A stretch of 64,000 nt of DNA, taken from contig JABCZR010000002.1 in assembly GCA_013289585.1 (NCBI GenBank), positions 124,001-188,000 on the forward strand, read 5' to 3'. Under the pieces are notes generated by a model. It did no database searches. It was not told the DNA's origin and saw only the letters and a list, made by a program, of their open reading frames with translations. This DNA is from Acidobacteriota bacterium (GTDB lineage Bacteria > Acidobacteriota > Terriglobia > Acidiferrales > UBA7541). Below are positions 16,023 to 24,821 of the stretch, one piece after another; position 1 is the stretch's first letter; each line of letters opens with the position of its first letter. The translations under genes and the position numbers were made by a program.

Positions 16023-18701
16023 ATGGCTATGAAAATGTGGGCTAGGGTGAAGGCGCTGTTCAGGCGGAAGCAGCTGGAGAGGGATCTGGACGAGGAGGTG
16101 GCGTTTCACCTGGCGATGCGTGAGGAGAAGAAGCGCGCGAGGGGTGTGGCGACAGAAGAGGCGAGGTATGCGACGCGGCGGGAGTTTGGGAATGCGACGC
16201 GAGTGAAGGAGATTTGCAGGGAGACGTGGAGTTTCGTGGGGCTGGAAACATTATGGCGGGATCTGCGGTATGGGGCGCGTACGCTGGGGAAAAATCCGGG
16301 GTTCACAGCGGCGGCGGTACTGGCGATTGCACTGGGAATTGGAGTGAACACGGGGATTTTTTCGGTGTTGAATGCGGCGGCGCTGCGACTGCTGCCCATT
16401 CCAGCCGCGAGCCAGGTGGTTAGCGTGGACCAGATGTTTCACGGGAAGATTCATCGCAACGTGCATGGGGAGGGGAGCTTGTTTTCCTACCCGGAATATC
16501 AGGAGTATCGGGACCACAACCACGTTTTTACCGGATTGTTGGCTTATGAGCCGTTTGTGCAAGTGACGATGGGCGGAGCGAGCCCGCAGCAATTGTTTGG
16601 CGCAGTGACGTCCTGCAACTATTTTGGAGTGCTCGGAGTGCAGCCCGTGCTGGGTCGCGGGTTTGTGGATGGCGACTGCAGCGCGGCGGGAGCAAATGCC
16701 GTGGTGGTGCTGAGTCAGGACCTTTGGCGCACAACGTTTAACGCGGATCCGGCGCTAATTGGCAAAAGCGTTCTGCTGAACCGTTCCGAATTTACGGTGG
16801 TCGGGATTGCGCCCGCGGGATTTGGAGGGACAGAGCCAGTGCCGAGCGCGTTTTGGGCCCCGCTGACGATGCAGCACGCGTTGGACGGGTTGGAGCCGGG
16901 GCGAGACTTTCTGGGCGATGGGGACACGAGCTGGCTAGCGCTGCTGGGGCGCGTGCAGAACGGCGTGTCGCTTGGGGAAGTGCGGGCGGACCTGGGGGTG
17001 ATCGCCGGGCGAATCGATCACGAGCATCCGGGGCGTTCAACCACACTCGCGATTCATACGGCGACGTTTCTGGGGCGACCGGCCGAACGAACGTTCGTGT
17101 TCACCATCGGAGGAGTGATTCTGGTGGCTGTGGGGTTGGTGCTGCTGATTGCATGCGCGAACGTGGCGAATCTGTTGCTGGCGCGTGCGTCGGCGAGGCA
17201 GAAGGAGATTGCGATTCGGTTGTCCATCGGTGCGAGCCGGTGGCAGATCGTCCGGCAATTGTTGACAGAGAGCCTGTTGATTGCGCTGCTAGGAGGTGTG
17301 GCGGGATCGCTGCTAGCGTTCTGGTCGTTTGAGGCCATCACGCAATTTGTCCTAGCGCATTTGCCGCACGGATTCCCGCAACTGGCGTTGAACATGAGCC
17401 CGGATTACCGGGTGCTGGGGTATTCGCTGGGATTGACGGTGATGACAGGGATTGTTTTTGGGTTGGCGCCGGCGCTGCATGCCACACGGCCGGATCGGAG
17501 CACGGCGATTAAAGAGGACAGCGGGGGACTGACGGGGAAAACGGGGGGCGGCGGATTCTTGCGGAACACGCTGGTGGGTTTGCAGGTGGCGGTGTGCATG
17601 ATTCTATTGATCGCGGCGGGATTGCTGATGCGCGGGCTGTACTCGGCGCGGACCATCGATCCGGGATTCGAGATGGCGAACGTGACGCAGGCATCGTTCG
17701 ACCTGGGTTCGCAAGGGTACAGCGAAGAGCGGGCGAGCGCGTTCCAGCGAAGCATGATGGAGGGTGTGGCGGCCTTGCCGGGGGTGGACGCGGTGGCGGA
17801 AGGCAGCGCGACTCCTCTCAGCGACAACCATAGCGAAACTTCTTTCCAGCTTCCCGGCGAGACCGAGGGGCGGCAGATGGAGTATAACGAGGTTACGCCG
17901 GGCTATTTCAATTTGCTGGGAATACCGATCGTGCGTGGGCGGGACTTCACGGCGGCGGAAGCGCGAGCGAGTGCGGCGGAGATTATTGTTACGGAATTTA
18001 CGGCTCGAACACTGTGGCCGGGGCAGGAAGCGGTCGGGAAGGTATTGCGCAAGATCGGTGATGCGGACCGGATCGTCGTGGGCGTCGTGAAGGATGCGCA
18101 GGTTTCGCATTTGGGGGAGACCGAGAAAGTCTATGTTTACCTGCCCTCGGGGCCGAAAGAGCAAGCGCACATGGTGTTGCTAGTGCATAGCGTGGGCGGA
18201 TATGAGGGAGTCGCGAGCGGAATCCGGGAGGCGACGAGGGCGCTGGATCCTCAAGTCGTGGTGGATGTGACGAGGCTGGAGGACAACCTGGAGACCTGGA
18301 GGACGCCTTCGCGGATTGTGGCTGCACTTTCGGGGGCGTTGGGCACGCTGGCGCTGCTGCTTGCATCGATCGGGGTGTATGGCGTGGTTTCCTTTGGCGT
18401 GAGCCGGCGGATTCACGAGATCGGGATCCGAATGACGCTGGGGGCGGATGGAAAAGATGTCATGAAGCTGTTGCTGCGGCAGGCGATGCAGCCAGTGATG
18501 ATTGGCGCGGCCGTAGGAGTGGCGGGGTGCGCGGCGGTTTCGCAGATTCTTTCGAAAGTTCTTTATGGAATCGGGTCGCACGATCCCATTGCGTTCGTTG
18601 GCGTGCCGGTGTTTCTGCTGGGGATTGCATTGCTGGCGAGCTACATTCCGGCGCGGCGGGCGACGCGGGTGGATCCAGTCGTGGCGCTGCGGTACGAGTA
18701 A
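16023..18701 (+). CDS. ADOP-type MacB-like ABC permease with duplicated FtsX domains
   Basis: 892 residues from ATG 16023 (GGAGAG just upstream; Met3 is an alternative). The N-terminal 70 residues are a charged helical region (MWARVKALFRRKQLERDLDEEVAFHL) characteristic of acidobacterial duplicated orphan permeases. First membrane helix around LAIALGIGVNTGIFSV, then a periplasmic core domain, three helices with IACANVANLLLARASARQKEIAIRLSIGAS split over the FtsX domain, a second core domain and a second FtsX domain (LLLASIGVYGVVSFGVSRR). No ATPase is adjacent, hence 'orphan'. Regulated with padR. Probably exports or mechanically couples an unknown substrate; peptides and antibiotics are typical for MacB. 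Confidence 0.92.
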   Translation: MAMKMWARVKALFRRKQLERDLDEEVAFHLAMREEKKRARGVATEEARYATRREFGNATRVKEICRETWSFVGLETLWRDLRYGARTLGKNPGFTAAAVLAIALGIGVNTGIFSVLNAAALRLLPIPAASQVVSVDQMFHGKIHRNVHGEGSLFSYPEYQEYRDHNHVFTGLLAYEPFVQVTMGGASPQQLFGAVTSCNYFGVLGVQPVLGRGFVDGDCSAAGANAVVVLSQDLWRTTFNADPALIGKSVLLNRSEFTVVGIAPAGFGGTEPVPSAFWAPLTMQHALDGLEPGRDFLGDGDTSWLALLGRVQNGVSLGEVRADLGVIAGRIDHEHPGRSTTLAIHTATFLGRPAERTFVFTIGGVILVAVGLVLLIACANVANLLLARASARQKEIAIRLSIGASRWQIVRQLLTESLLIALLGGVAGSLLAFWSFEAITQFVLAHLPHGFPQLALNMSPDYRVLGYSLGLTVMTGIVFGLAPALHATRPDRSTAIKEDSGGLTGKTGGGGFLRNTLVGLQVAVCMILLIAAGLLMRGLYSARTIDPGFEMANVTQASFDLGSQGYSEERASAFQRSMMEGVAALPGVDAVAEGSATPLSDNHSETSFQLPGETEGRQMEYNEVTPGYFNLLGIPIVRGRDFTAAEARASAAEIIVTEFTARTLWPGQEAVGKVLRKIGDADRIVVGVVKDAQVSHLGETEKVYVYLPSGPKEQAHMVLLVHSVGGYEGVASGIREATRALDPQVVVDVTRLEDNLETWRTPSRIVAALSGALGTLALLLASIGVYGVVSFGVSRRIHEIGIRMTLGADGKDVMKLLLRQAMQPVMIGAAVGVAGCAAVSQILSKVLYGIGSHDPIAFVGVPVFLLGIALLASYIPARRATRVDPVVALRYE

Positions 18702-18855
18702 ATTCCCTCAAATCTTTTCAGGTGCCCCGGAAACTTCTTTCCGATTATTGATGGAGTGATTCGAATACGGACGAGATCTCCAAGTGTCGGCAGCTTGACG
18801 CGCACTGTTGCGTTCGATAGCGTAAAATGATTGTGAAGCGCGCGGTGAACGAACT

Positions 18856-20418
18856 GTGAGAATACTGTTTGTGGCATCGGAGGGGCTGCCGTTTTCGAAG
18901 ACGGGCGGCCTGGCGGATGTGGTGGAGGCGCTGCCGAAGGCGCTGGTGGCGCAGGGCTATGAAGTGGCGGTCGTGTTGCCGCGCTACCGAGGGACCAAGG
19001 CGACGGCGGTGGTGATGCCGAGCCTGACGATTCCGATGGGCGGGACGCGGCTGCGTTTTGCGGCGATTGCGGATGGCACGGTGCTGAATGGCGTGCGGTA
19101 TTACTTCGTAGATGATCCGGCATATTTCGACCGCGATGGAGTGTATAGCGGGAGCAGCGGCGATTATCCGGACAATGCGGAGCGGTACGCGGAATTCTGC
19201 CGGGCGGCGATTGAGATTGCGAAACACGTCTGGCCGACGGACGTGTTTCATTGCCACGATTGGCAGACGGGGCTTTTGCCGGTGCTGCTGCGGACATCGT
19301 ATGGCGATGATCCGCTGGTGAAAGATATTCCGGTAGTGTTCACGATTCACAATATGGGGTACCACGGGCAGTTCCCGAAAGAGGTGATGGAGCGGGCGGG
19401 AATTCCTCAGGGAGTGTTTTTTCCGGGAGGGATTGAATTTTTCGGATACGTGAATCTGCTGAAGGGCGGGCTGATTTATTCGGATTATTTGACGACGGTG
19501 AGCCGGAAATATGCGCAGGAGATTCAGACGCCGGAATTCGGCTATGGATTGGATGGAGTGGCGCGAGACCGCGGCGACCGGCTGGTGGGGATTTTGAATG
19601 GGGTGGATTACTCGGCCTGGGATCCGGAGAAGGATAAGCTGATTGCCGCGAGGTACTCGGCGAAGAATCTGGATGGGAAGCAAGTGTGCAAGCAGGCGCT
19701 GCTGGAATTATTTGGGTTTTCGGCGGAGAACCTGGGCCGGCCGATTATTGGAATCGTTTCACGGTTCGCGGACCAGAAGGGATTCGACCTGATCGCAGAG
19801 AAGGCGCACGAACTGATGCGCGAAGATTTGTTGCTGGCAGTGTTGGGGACCGGCGAAAAAAGATATGAAGATTTGTTCCGGGCGCTGGCGGCGGCGTATC
19901 CCGGACGGGTGGGCGTGAAGATTGCATATGACAATGCGATGGCGCACCAGATTGAGGCCGGCGCGGACATGTTTCTGATGCCGTCACGCTACGAGCCATC
20001 GGGGTTGAATCAGATGTACAGCTTGAAGTATGGTACGGTGCCGATTGTGAGAGCGACGGGCGGGTTGGACGATAGCGTGGAGACGTTTGACCTGGAGCAT
20101 GGGACCGGGACGGGATTCAAGTTTAAGGAATATTCTGGTGAAGCGCTGCTGTACGCGGTGCGGCAGGCGATGCATCATTATATGGATGAGCGGATCTGGA
20201 AGCGTATCCAGTTGAATGGAATGAGCAAGGATTTTTCGTGGAAGGGGCCGGCGGCGGAATATACGAAGCTGTACGAGGCTGCGCGGGCGGTTCGAGGGGG
20301 AGAAACGGCGGCTCGAGGAGCAGCAGGGGCGGCGCGAAGTTCGGGGCCGGCGAGCCGGGGAGCTGGGAAGGCGGCAGGAAACCAAAAGCCTGTTGCAACA
20401 TCTAATAAAGCTGACTAG
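18856..20418 (+). CDS. glgA: Glycogen synthase (ADP-glucose type)
   Basis: 520 residues from a GTG start. A GT5 glycosyltransferase that transfers glucose from ADP-glucose to the growing alpha-1,4-glucan. Lys15 in SKTGGLADV binds ADP-glucose phosphate. CHDWQTGLLPVLL, TIHNMGYHGQF and the C-terminal SRYEPSGLNQMYSLKYGT catalytic loop are all present. The last ~45 residues (from about 475) form an Ala/Gly/Arg-rich low-complexity tail beyond the usual end at roughly 480 residues. No other glycogen genes are nearby. trxA follows after 46 bp and may be co-transcribed. Confidence 0.96.
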   Translation: MRILFVASEGLPFSKTGGLADVVEALPKALVAQGYEVAVVLPRYRGTKATAVVMPSLTIPMGGTRLRFAAIADGTVLNGVRYYFVDDPAYFDRDGVYSGSSGDYPDNAERYAEFCRAAIEIAKHVWPTDVFHCHDWQTGLLPVLLRTSYGDDPLVKDIPVVFTIHNMGYHGQFPKEVMERAGIPQGVFFPGGIEFFGYVNLLKGGLIYSDYLTTVSRKYAQEIQTPEFGYGLDGVARDRGDRLVGILNGVDYSAWDPEKDKLIAARYSAKNLDGKQVCKQALLELFGFSAENLGRPIIGIVSRFADQKGFDLIAEKAHELMREDLLLAVLGTGEKRYEDLFRALAAAYPGRVGVKIAYDNAMAHQIEAGADMFLMPSRYEPSGLNQMYSLKYGTVPIVRATGGLDDSVETFDLEHGTGTGFKFKEYSGEALLYAVRQAMHHYMDERIWKRIQLNGMSKDFSWKGPAAEYTKLYEAARAVRGGETAARGAAGAARSSGPASRGAGKAAGNQKPVATSNKAD

Positions 20419-20464
20419 GAGAGATTGGCGGCGGCCTGCGGGCAAGCTGCTGAAAAAAAGGAAT

Positions 20465-20803
20465 ATGGCTGACAATTCGATACAAGCAGTAACCGATGGA
20501 AATTTTGAAGCTGAAGTGCTAACGGCGAGTAATGCGCAGCCGGTGATGGTGGACTTCTGGGCGGAGTGGTGCCGGCCATGCCACATGCTGGCGCCGACGG
20601 TGGCGGAGATTGCGCACGATTATGCAGGCAAGCTCAAGGTGATGAAGCTGAACGTCGATGAAGCGATGAACTCTGCGGGACGCTTTAACATTCGCGGCAT
20701 TCCGACGCTGCTGGTGTTCAAGAACGGGCAGGTGGTGGAGCAGATTGTCGGGGCGGTGCCGAAGGACCAGATTACCAAGGCGCTGGACCGGCACCTGGCG
20801 TAA
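20465..20803 (+). CDS. trxA: Thioredoxin with WCRPC active site
   Basis: 112 residues from ATG 20465. A cytoplasmic thiol-disulfide reductase. The fold signature is complete: VMVDFWAEWC at 27-36, redox pair Cys36/Cys39, VAEIAHDYAGKLKVMKLNVDE, and the cis-proline loop RGIPTLLVFKNGQ. The dipeptide between the cysteines is Arg-Pro rather than the usual Gly-Pro, which may shift redox potential or substrate choice. It follows glgA by 46 bp and ends at a strong terminator, so the two may form one transcript. Confidence 0.95.
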   Translation: MADNSIQAVTDGNFEAEVLTASNAQPVMVDFWAEWCRPCHMLAPTVAEIAHDYAGKLKVMKLNVDEAMNSAGRFNIRGIPTLLVFKNGQVVEQIVGAVPKDQITKALDRHLA

Positions 20804-20830
20804 AGCCGGACGCAGACTAGACTTTTGGAT

Positions 20831-20868
20831 AAAGGCGCGTTGCGAGTAAGATCGCGGCGCGCCTTTTT
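20831..20868 (+). terminator. Rho-independent terminator after trxA
   Basis: AAAGGCGCG pairs with CGCGCCTTT across an 18-base internal segment that can itself pair (CGA/TCG), followed by five T at 20864-20868. Located 28 bp after the trxA stop. Confidence 0.8.
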
Positions 20869-20927
20869 CATTGTAAAGTCAAGACTTCAAGAATGAGGCG
20901 AGCTGTGAAGCGACCCTCCGTCGGACT

Positions 20928-22637
20928 ATGAACAGCGAAACTTCGAGCCGGCCGCCACGAGTTTTTTTCTGGTGTGTGGCGATCGTTGTGGGGATCGTTC
21001 AGGTTTGGGCGCATCGCAATGACGTATCACCCGACAGCATCTCGTATGTCGAAATTGGGGGGGCGACGGCGCGCGACGGTTTACACCAGATTGTCAACGC
21101 TTACTGGAGTCCACTTTATCCGTTTCTCTTGAGTATCCTTTTTCGATTCCTGCATCCCTCGGCGGAGTGGGAATTTGCCGCTGTGCATTTCCTGAATTTT
21201 GTAGTGTATCTGGGGAGCCTAGCCTGCTTTGAGCTGTTCCTGAAGGAGTTGATTCTGGCGCGGCTAACCGCTGGTGAATTACCGGAGAGTTCTTTACCAG
21301 TTTCCGATCGGACCATCTGGATCTGGGGATACGTTTTCTTTCTTTGGGCGAGTTGTTTTTGGTTGGGGCCGGCGGCGGTGACGCCGGACCTTTGTGTTGC
21401 TGTGGTTGTGTACCTTGCCTCGGCGCTGCTGTTTCGGATCGGGCGCGGACGGCGTAGCTGGATTGTGTTTGCTGGGTTGGGCGCCTTGCTGGGCATCGGG
21501 TATCTGACGAAGGCGGCGATGTTTCCTGTGTCATTCGTTTTTCTGTTCAGCGCCTTCTGCCTGAGCCGCGGAGACGGAGTTTCTTTTCGCGGCGCGGCGC
21601 TCCGCACGCTGCTGGCAACGGGAACCTTTGCCATATTCGCGCTGCCGCTCATCGTTTCGCTCTCGGCAATTAAGGGACGAGCGACATTCGGCGATGCCGG
21701 GCGCATCAACTACACAGAATATGTCAATCGCGCGACAAGATGGGTTCATTGGCAGGGAGAGCCGGCGGGAACAGGTAGTCCGGCTCACCCAACACGGAAA
21801 ATATTCTCCGAGCCGGCCGTGTTTGAGTTTGCCAGTCCGGTTCAAGGTTCGTATCCGCCCTGGTATGACCCTTCTTATTGGTATGAAGGGGTGCGCCCGC
21901 AATTCGTGCTGAAGGATCAACTGTGGGCCCTGTTCCGGGGGGCCAACATGTATCTGAAGATATTTTCGAAGAGTGGGGCGCTTTGGATGGTGTTGTTGGC
22001 TTTGTGGATTGCGAGCAAGAGGGTAATCGCCGGGGGGCGTCTTACTGCGGCGACCTGGCTGGTGATACTGCCTTCGCTGGCGGCCCTTGCGCTGTATGCG
22101 CTGGTTCATGTTGAGTTTCGATTCATCGGTCCACTCGGGCTGATTTTGGTACTCGTCGCATTGGCACGGGTGAGAATCATGATGGGGACCGAGCGAAGAT
22201 GGGTGGGACGCTTCCATCTGGTGATGATTCTCGCTCCAGCGCTCGCTGTGGCGTGGGCCGTGTCGCGAGACCTGTTCGATGTCATCGCGAACAAGCCGTA
22301 CGAGCCGTGGGTCGTTGCGCAACAGCTTCACACTATGGGGATTCCGCCGGGAACCGAAGTGGGAGTCATCGGAAGCGCGGGGGACACCTATTGGGCGCAT
22401 CTCGGCGGCATGCGGATTATTGCAGAGATTCCGGAAAAAGAGGATCTACGGTTCGTGGCGGCGGACGACGCGCGAAGACAGCAAGTTCTCGCGCTGTTTT
22501 CCTCCGTTGGTGCAAAGATTGTGGTTACGGGGAATGCCGCGGTGGCCAATCCGGCGGAAGGTTGGCGCGAGATTCCCGGGACACGCCATTTTGTGCTGGA
22601 GCTGCCCGGTTCTGGGGCGTCACCGGGGAAGAAGTGA
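20928..22637 (+). CDS. Polytopic membrane protein, GT39/ArnT-like glycosyltransferase candidate
   Basis: 569 residues with about ten predicted membrane helices through residue 440 and a soluble C-terminal domain. The arrangement has a first helix, then a short loop with acidic residues (NDVSPDSISYVEIGG) and the 'YWSPLYPFLLSILFRFL' segment. It resembles GT-C enzymes that transfer sugars from polyprenyl-phosphate donors, where an aspartate in the first loop is catalytic. The central loop (WVHWQGEP...SYPPWYDPSYW) is also seen in such hypothetical proteins. The donor and acceptor are unknown. A polyprenyl-phosphate-mannose synthase is encoded 34 kb away at 57.0 kb. Call is family-level only. Confidence 0.55.
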   Translation: MNSETSSRPPRVFFWCVAIVVGIVQVWAHRNDVSPDSISYVEIGGATARDGLHQIVNAYWSPLYPFLLSILFRFLHPSAEWEFAAVHFLNFVVYLGSLACFELFLKELILARLTAGELPESSLPVSDRTIWIWGYVFFLWASCFWLGPAAVTPDLCVAVVVYLASALLFRIGRGRRSWIVFAGLGALLGIGYLTKAAMFPVSFVFLFSAFCLSRGDGVSFRGAALRTLLATGTFAIFALPLIVSLSAIKGRATFGDAGRINYTEYVNRATRWVHWQGEPAGTGSPAHPTRKIFSEPAVFEFASPVQGSYPPWYDPSYWYEGVRPQFVLKDQLWALFRGANMYLKIFSKSGALWMVLLALWIASKRVIAGGRLTAATWLVILPSLAALALYALVHVEFRFIGPLGLILVLVALARVRIMMGTERRWVGRFHLVMILAPALAVAWAVSRDLFDVIANKPYEPWVVAQQLHTMGIPPGTEVGVIGSAGDTYWAHLGGMRIIAEIPEKEDLRFVAADDARRQQVLALFSSVGAKIVVTGNAAVANPAEGWREIPGTRHFVLELPGSGASPGKK

Positions 22638-22669
22638 TTTTCGACGGATGGTAAGGTCAAAGGACAACG

Positions 22670-23251
22670 ATGAGAAGCCGACAGAGCGACAGAGCGCGGT
22701 GTTCGTGGGCGAGCAATGAGGTGAACGTCGCGTATCACGACGAGGAGTGGGGCGTGCCGGTGCACAACGAGCACACGTGGTTTGAGTTTTTGATTCTGGA
22801 GGGGGCGCAGGCGGGCTTGAGCTGGGACACGATTTTGCGGAAGCGGGCGCGGTATCGCGAAGTGTTTGACTGGTTCGATCCGGAGAAAATAGCGCGGTAC
22901 GACAAGAAAAAAGTGCGGGAGTTGCTCGTGGATGCTGGGATTATCCGGAACCGGTTGAAGATTGCGGCGGCGATTGGAAATGCGCAGGCGTTTTTGAAAG
23001 TGCAGGAAGAGTTCGGGACGTTTGATGCGTACATCTGGAGATTTGTGGGCGGGAGGCCGAAGCAAAACGCTCGGAAGGCGCATAAGCAGATTCCGGCGAA
23101 GACGGCAGAATCGGATGCGTTAAGCAAGGACTTGCAGAAGCGGGGGTTCAAGTTTGTGGGGTCGACGATTTGCTATGCGCTGATGCAGGCGACGGGGATG
23201 GTGAACGATCATCTGGTGAGCTGTTTCCGATATGCAGATTTATCCCGCTAG
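22670..23251 (+). CDS. tag: DNA-3-methyladenine glycosylase I
   Basis: 193 residues. Removes 3-methyladenine from alkylated DNA as the first step of base excision repair. The structural zinc site is complete: Cys11 (RCSW), His23 (YHDEEWG), His181 and Cys185 (NDHLVSC). FEFLILEGAQAGLSWDTILRKR and the IIRNRLKI helix are also standard. Start ATG 22670 has AAGGAC about 5 bp upstream. It lies 32 bp after the membrane protein gene in the same direction. Confidence 0.96.
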   Translation: MRSRQSDRARCSWASNEVNVAYHDEEWGVPVHNEHTWFEFLILEGAQAGLSWDTILRKRARYREVFDWFDPEKIARYDKKKVRELLVDAGIIRNRLKIAAAIGNAQAFLKVQEEFGTFDAYIWRFVGGRPKQNARKAHKQIPAKTAESDALSKDLQKRGFKFVGSTICYALMQATGMVNDHLVSCFRYADLSR

Positions 23252-23263
23252 CGTCAGCCTGAG
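23246..23263. repeat. Dispersed 18-bp repeat, copy 1
   Basis: CGCTAGCGTCAGCCTGAG, overlapping the tag stop codon. A second copy with one difference lies at 60934-60951 just before the LytS-type kinase gene. Probably a fragment of a genome-wide intergenic repeat. Confidence 0.5.
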
Positions 23264-23387
23264 GCTTGCTTGCGTTGAGGCCGGGGCGAGCTTACGATTA
23301 GAACCTGCCGTTCTGGGTGCATTCCAAAGAAGTTTATTTATAGGATGTGAACGAGAAGGCGTTGGGGTGTGGTTGTTGCGTGGAAGG

Positions 23388-23409
23388 GGACAGGCAAGAA
23401 TGCCTGTCC
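23388..23409. repeat. Palindromic intergenic repeat
   Basis: GGACAGGC, six bases, GCCTGTCC: a perfect 8-bp inverted repeat 21 bp before purA. Palindromes of this 'ACAGGCA..TGCCTGT' form recur in acidobacterial genomes as REP-like elements, as far as I recall. It could also fold in the purA leader RNA. Confidence 0.5.
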
Positions 23410-23430
23410 TACGTTGAGGAGAGGGACCGA

Positions 23431-24729
23431 ATGAAATCGGTGGTGGTGGTGGGCGCGCAGTGGGGCGACGAAGGTAAGGGCAAGGTTGTGGACTATCTTG
23501 CGGGATCGTTTGATTACATTGCGCGCGTTGCGGGCGGGCATAACGCGGGGCATACGGTCATCATTGGGAAAGATCGCTACGTGTTGCAGCTGATTCCTTG
23601 CGGGATTCTGCGGCCGAAACAGCAGGCGGTGATCGGGACGGGCGTTGTGGTGGATCCAGCGGCGCTGGTGGCGGAAATTGAGACGCTGGCAAAGGCTGGT
23701 ATCGAGGTTCAGGGACGGCTCCATATCAGCAACCGCGCGCATTTGATTTTTCCGTATCACCGGGAGCTGGACAAAGCTGCGGAAGGCGCGCGGGGCGCGG
23801 ACAAGATTGGGACGACATCGCGGGGAATCGGGCCGGCGTACGAAGACAAAATGGCGCGGCGCGGGCTGCGAATGTGCGATCTGTTGGAGCCGGAGTTGTT
23901 TCGAAAGAAAGCGGCGCACGTGGTGGCGGAAAAAAATCGCCTGGCGAAAGGCGCGTACGGCGCGAACATTGATTTTTCGCAGGAAGTGGATGAAACGCTG
24001 AAGCTGGGAGAAAAAATTCGCGGATATATTTGCGACACGGCAGAGCTGGTGAACCGGGCGCTGGACGAAGGGAAGTCCGTGCTGTTCGAAGGCGCGCAGG
24101 GAACGATGCTGGACATCGATCATGGAACGTATCCGTTCGTGACGTCGTCGAGCGCGACCTCGGGAGGGGCCGCAACAGGAGTGGGTGTGCCGCCGACAAA
24201 GCTTAAGAACGTACTGGGAATTTCCAAGGCATACACGACCCGCGTGGGCAGCGGACCGTTCCCGACGGAGATGCCGGACCTGGATGCACAAGAAGTGCGT
24301 AAGAGAGGGAAAGAGTTTGGGGCGGTGACGGGACGGCCGCGGCGCTGCGGCTGGCTGGATCTGCAGGTGCTGCGCTACGCGAAGATGATCAACGGGATCG
24401 ATTCGCTGGTGATTACCAAGCTGGATGTTTTTGATACGCAGCGAGAGATTCAGGTTTGCGTGGGGTACAAGTACAAAGGCACGCCAATGAAGGAGATGCC
24501 GGCGCTGGCGGAAGTGTACGAGCGCGTGACGCCGGAGTATAAGACTCTGCCAGGATGGAATGAGACGACCTACGGAATGAAGGATGGCGCAAAACTGCCG
24601 AAAGCCGCGGGGGAATATTTGCGATTTATTTCGGATTTTTTGCAGGTGGAGATTGGGATGATTTCGACTGGGCCGGAGCGGGATGCGACGATTGTGCCGG
24701 CGGGGACGCTGCTGGCGCGGTGGTTGTGA
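23431..24729 (+). CDS. purA: Adenylosuccinate synthetase
   Basis: 432 residues from ATG 23431, preceded by GAGGAGAGGGA. Converts IMP, aspartate and GTP to adenylosuccinate in AMP synthesis. GTP P-loop-like motif GDEGKGK at 12-18 with catalytic Asp13, catalytic His41 in GGHNAGHT, TTSRGIGPAYEDK, FEGAQGTMLDIDHGTYPFVTSS split across the IMP/GTP sites, and GRPRRCGWLD. Length matches E. coli PurA. A longer frame upstream would run through the palindromic repeat and has no ribosome binding site. Confidence 0.98.
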   Translation: MKSVVVVGAQWGDEGKGKVVDYLAGSFDYIARVAGGHNAGHTVIIGKDRYVLQLIPCGILRPKQQAVIGTGVVVDPAALVAEIETLAKAGIEVQGRLHISNRAHLIFPYHRELDKAAEGARGADKIGTTSRGIGPAYEDKMARRGLRMCDLLEPELFRKKAAHVVAEKNRLAKGAYGANIDFSQEVDETLKLGEKIRGYICDTAELVNRALDEGKSVLFEGAQGTMLDIDHGTYPFVTSSSATSGGAATGVGVPPTKLKNVLGISKAYTTRVGSGPFPTEMPDLDAQEVRKRGKEFGAVTGRPRRCGWLDLQVLRYAKMINGIDSLVITKLDVFDTQREIQVCVGYKYKGTPMKEMPALAEVYERVTPEYKTLPGWNETTYGMKDGAKLPKAAGEYLRFISDFLQVEIGMISTGPERDATIVPAGTLLARWL

Positions 24730-24821
24730 GGGGAAGAAGTAACGAGGCAATGAGATAAGGAAGTAAAGAAGGCTGTGAACGGCAGGGAGCGCTTACCGGT
24801 ACTTCTGCGGAGTCCCACCTA

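Noticed and set aside
23338-24750. A 470-codon open frame on the minus strand
   Set aside because: Antisense to purA, very rich in Arg and His, no ribosome binding site or domain.
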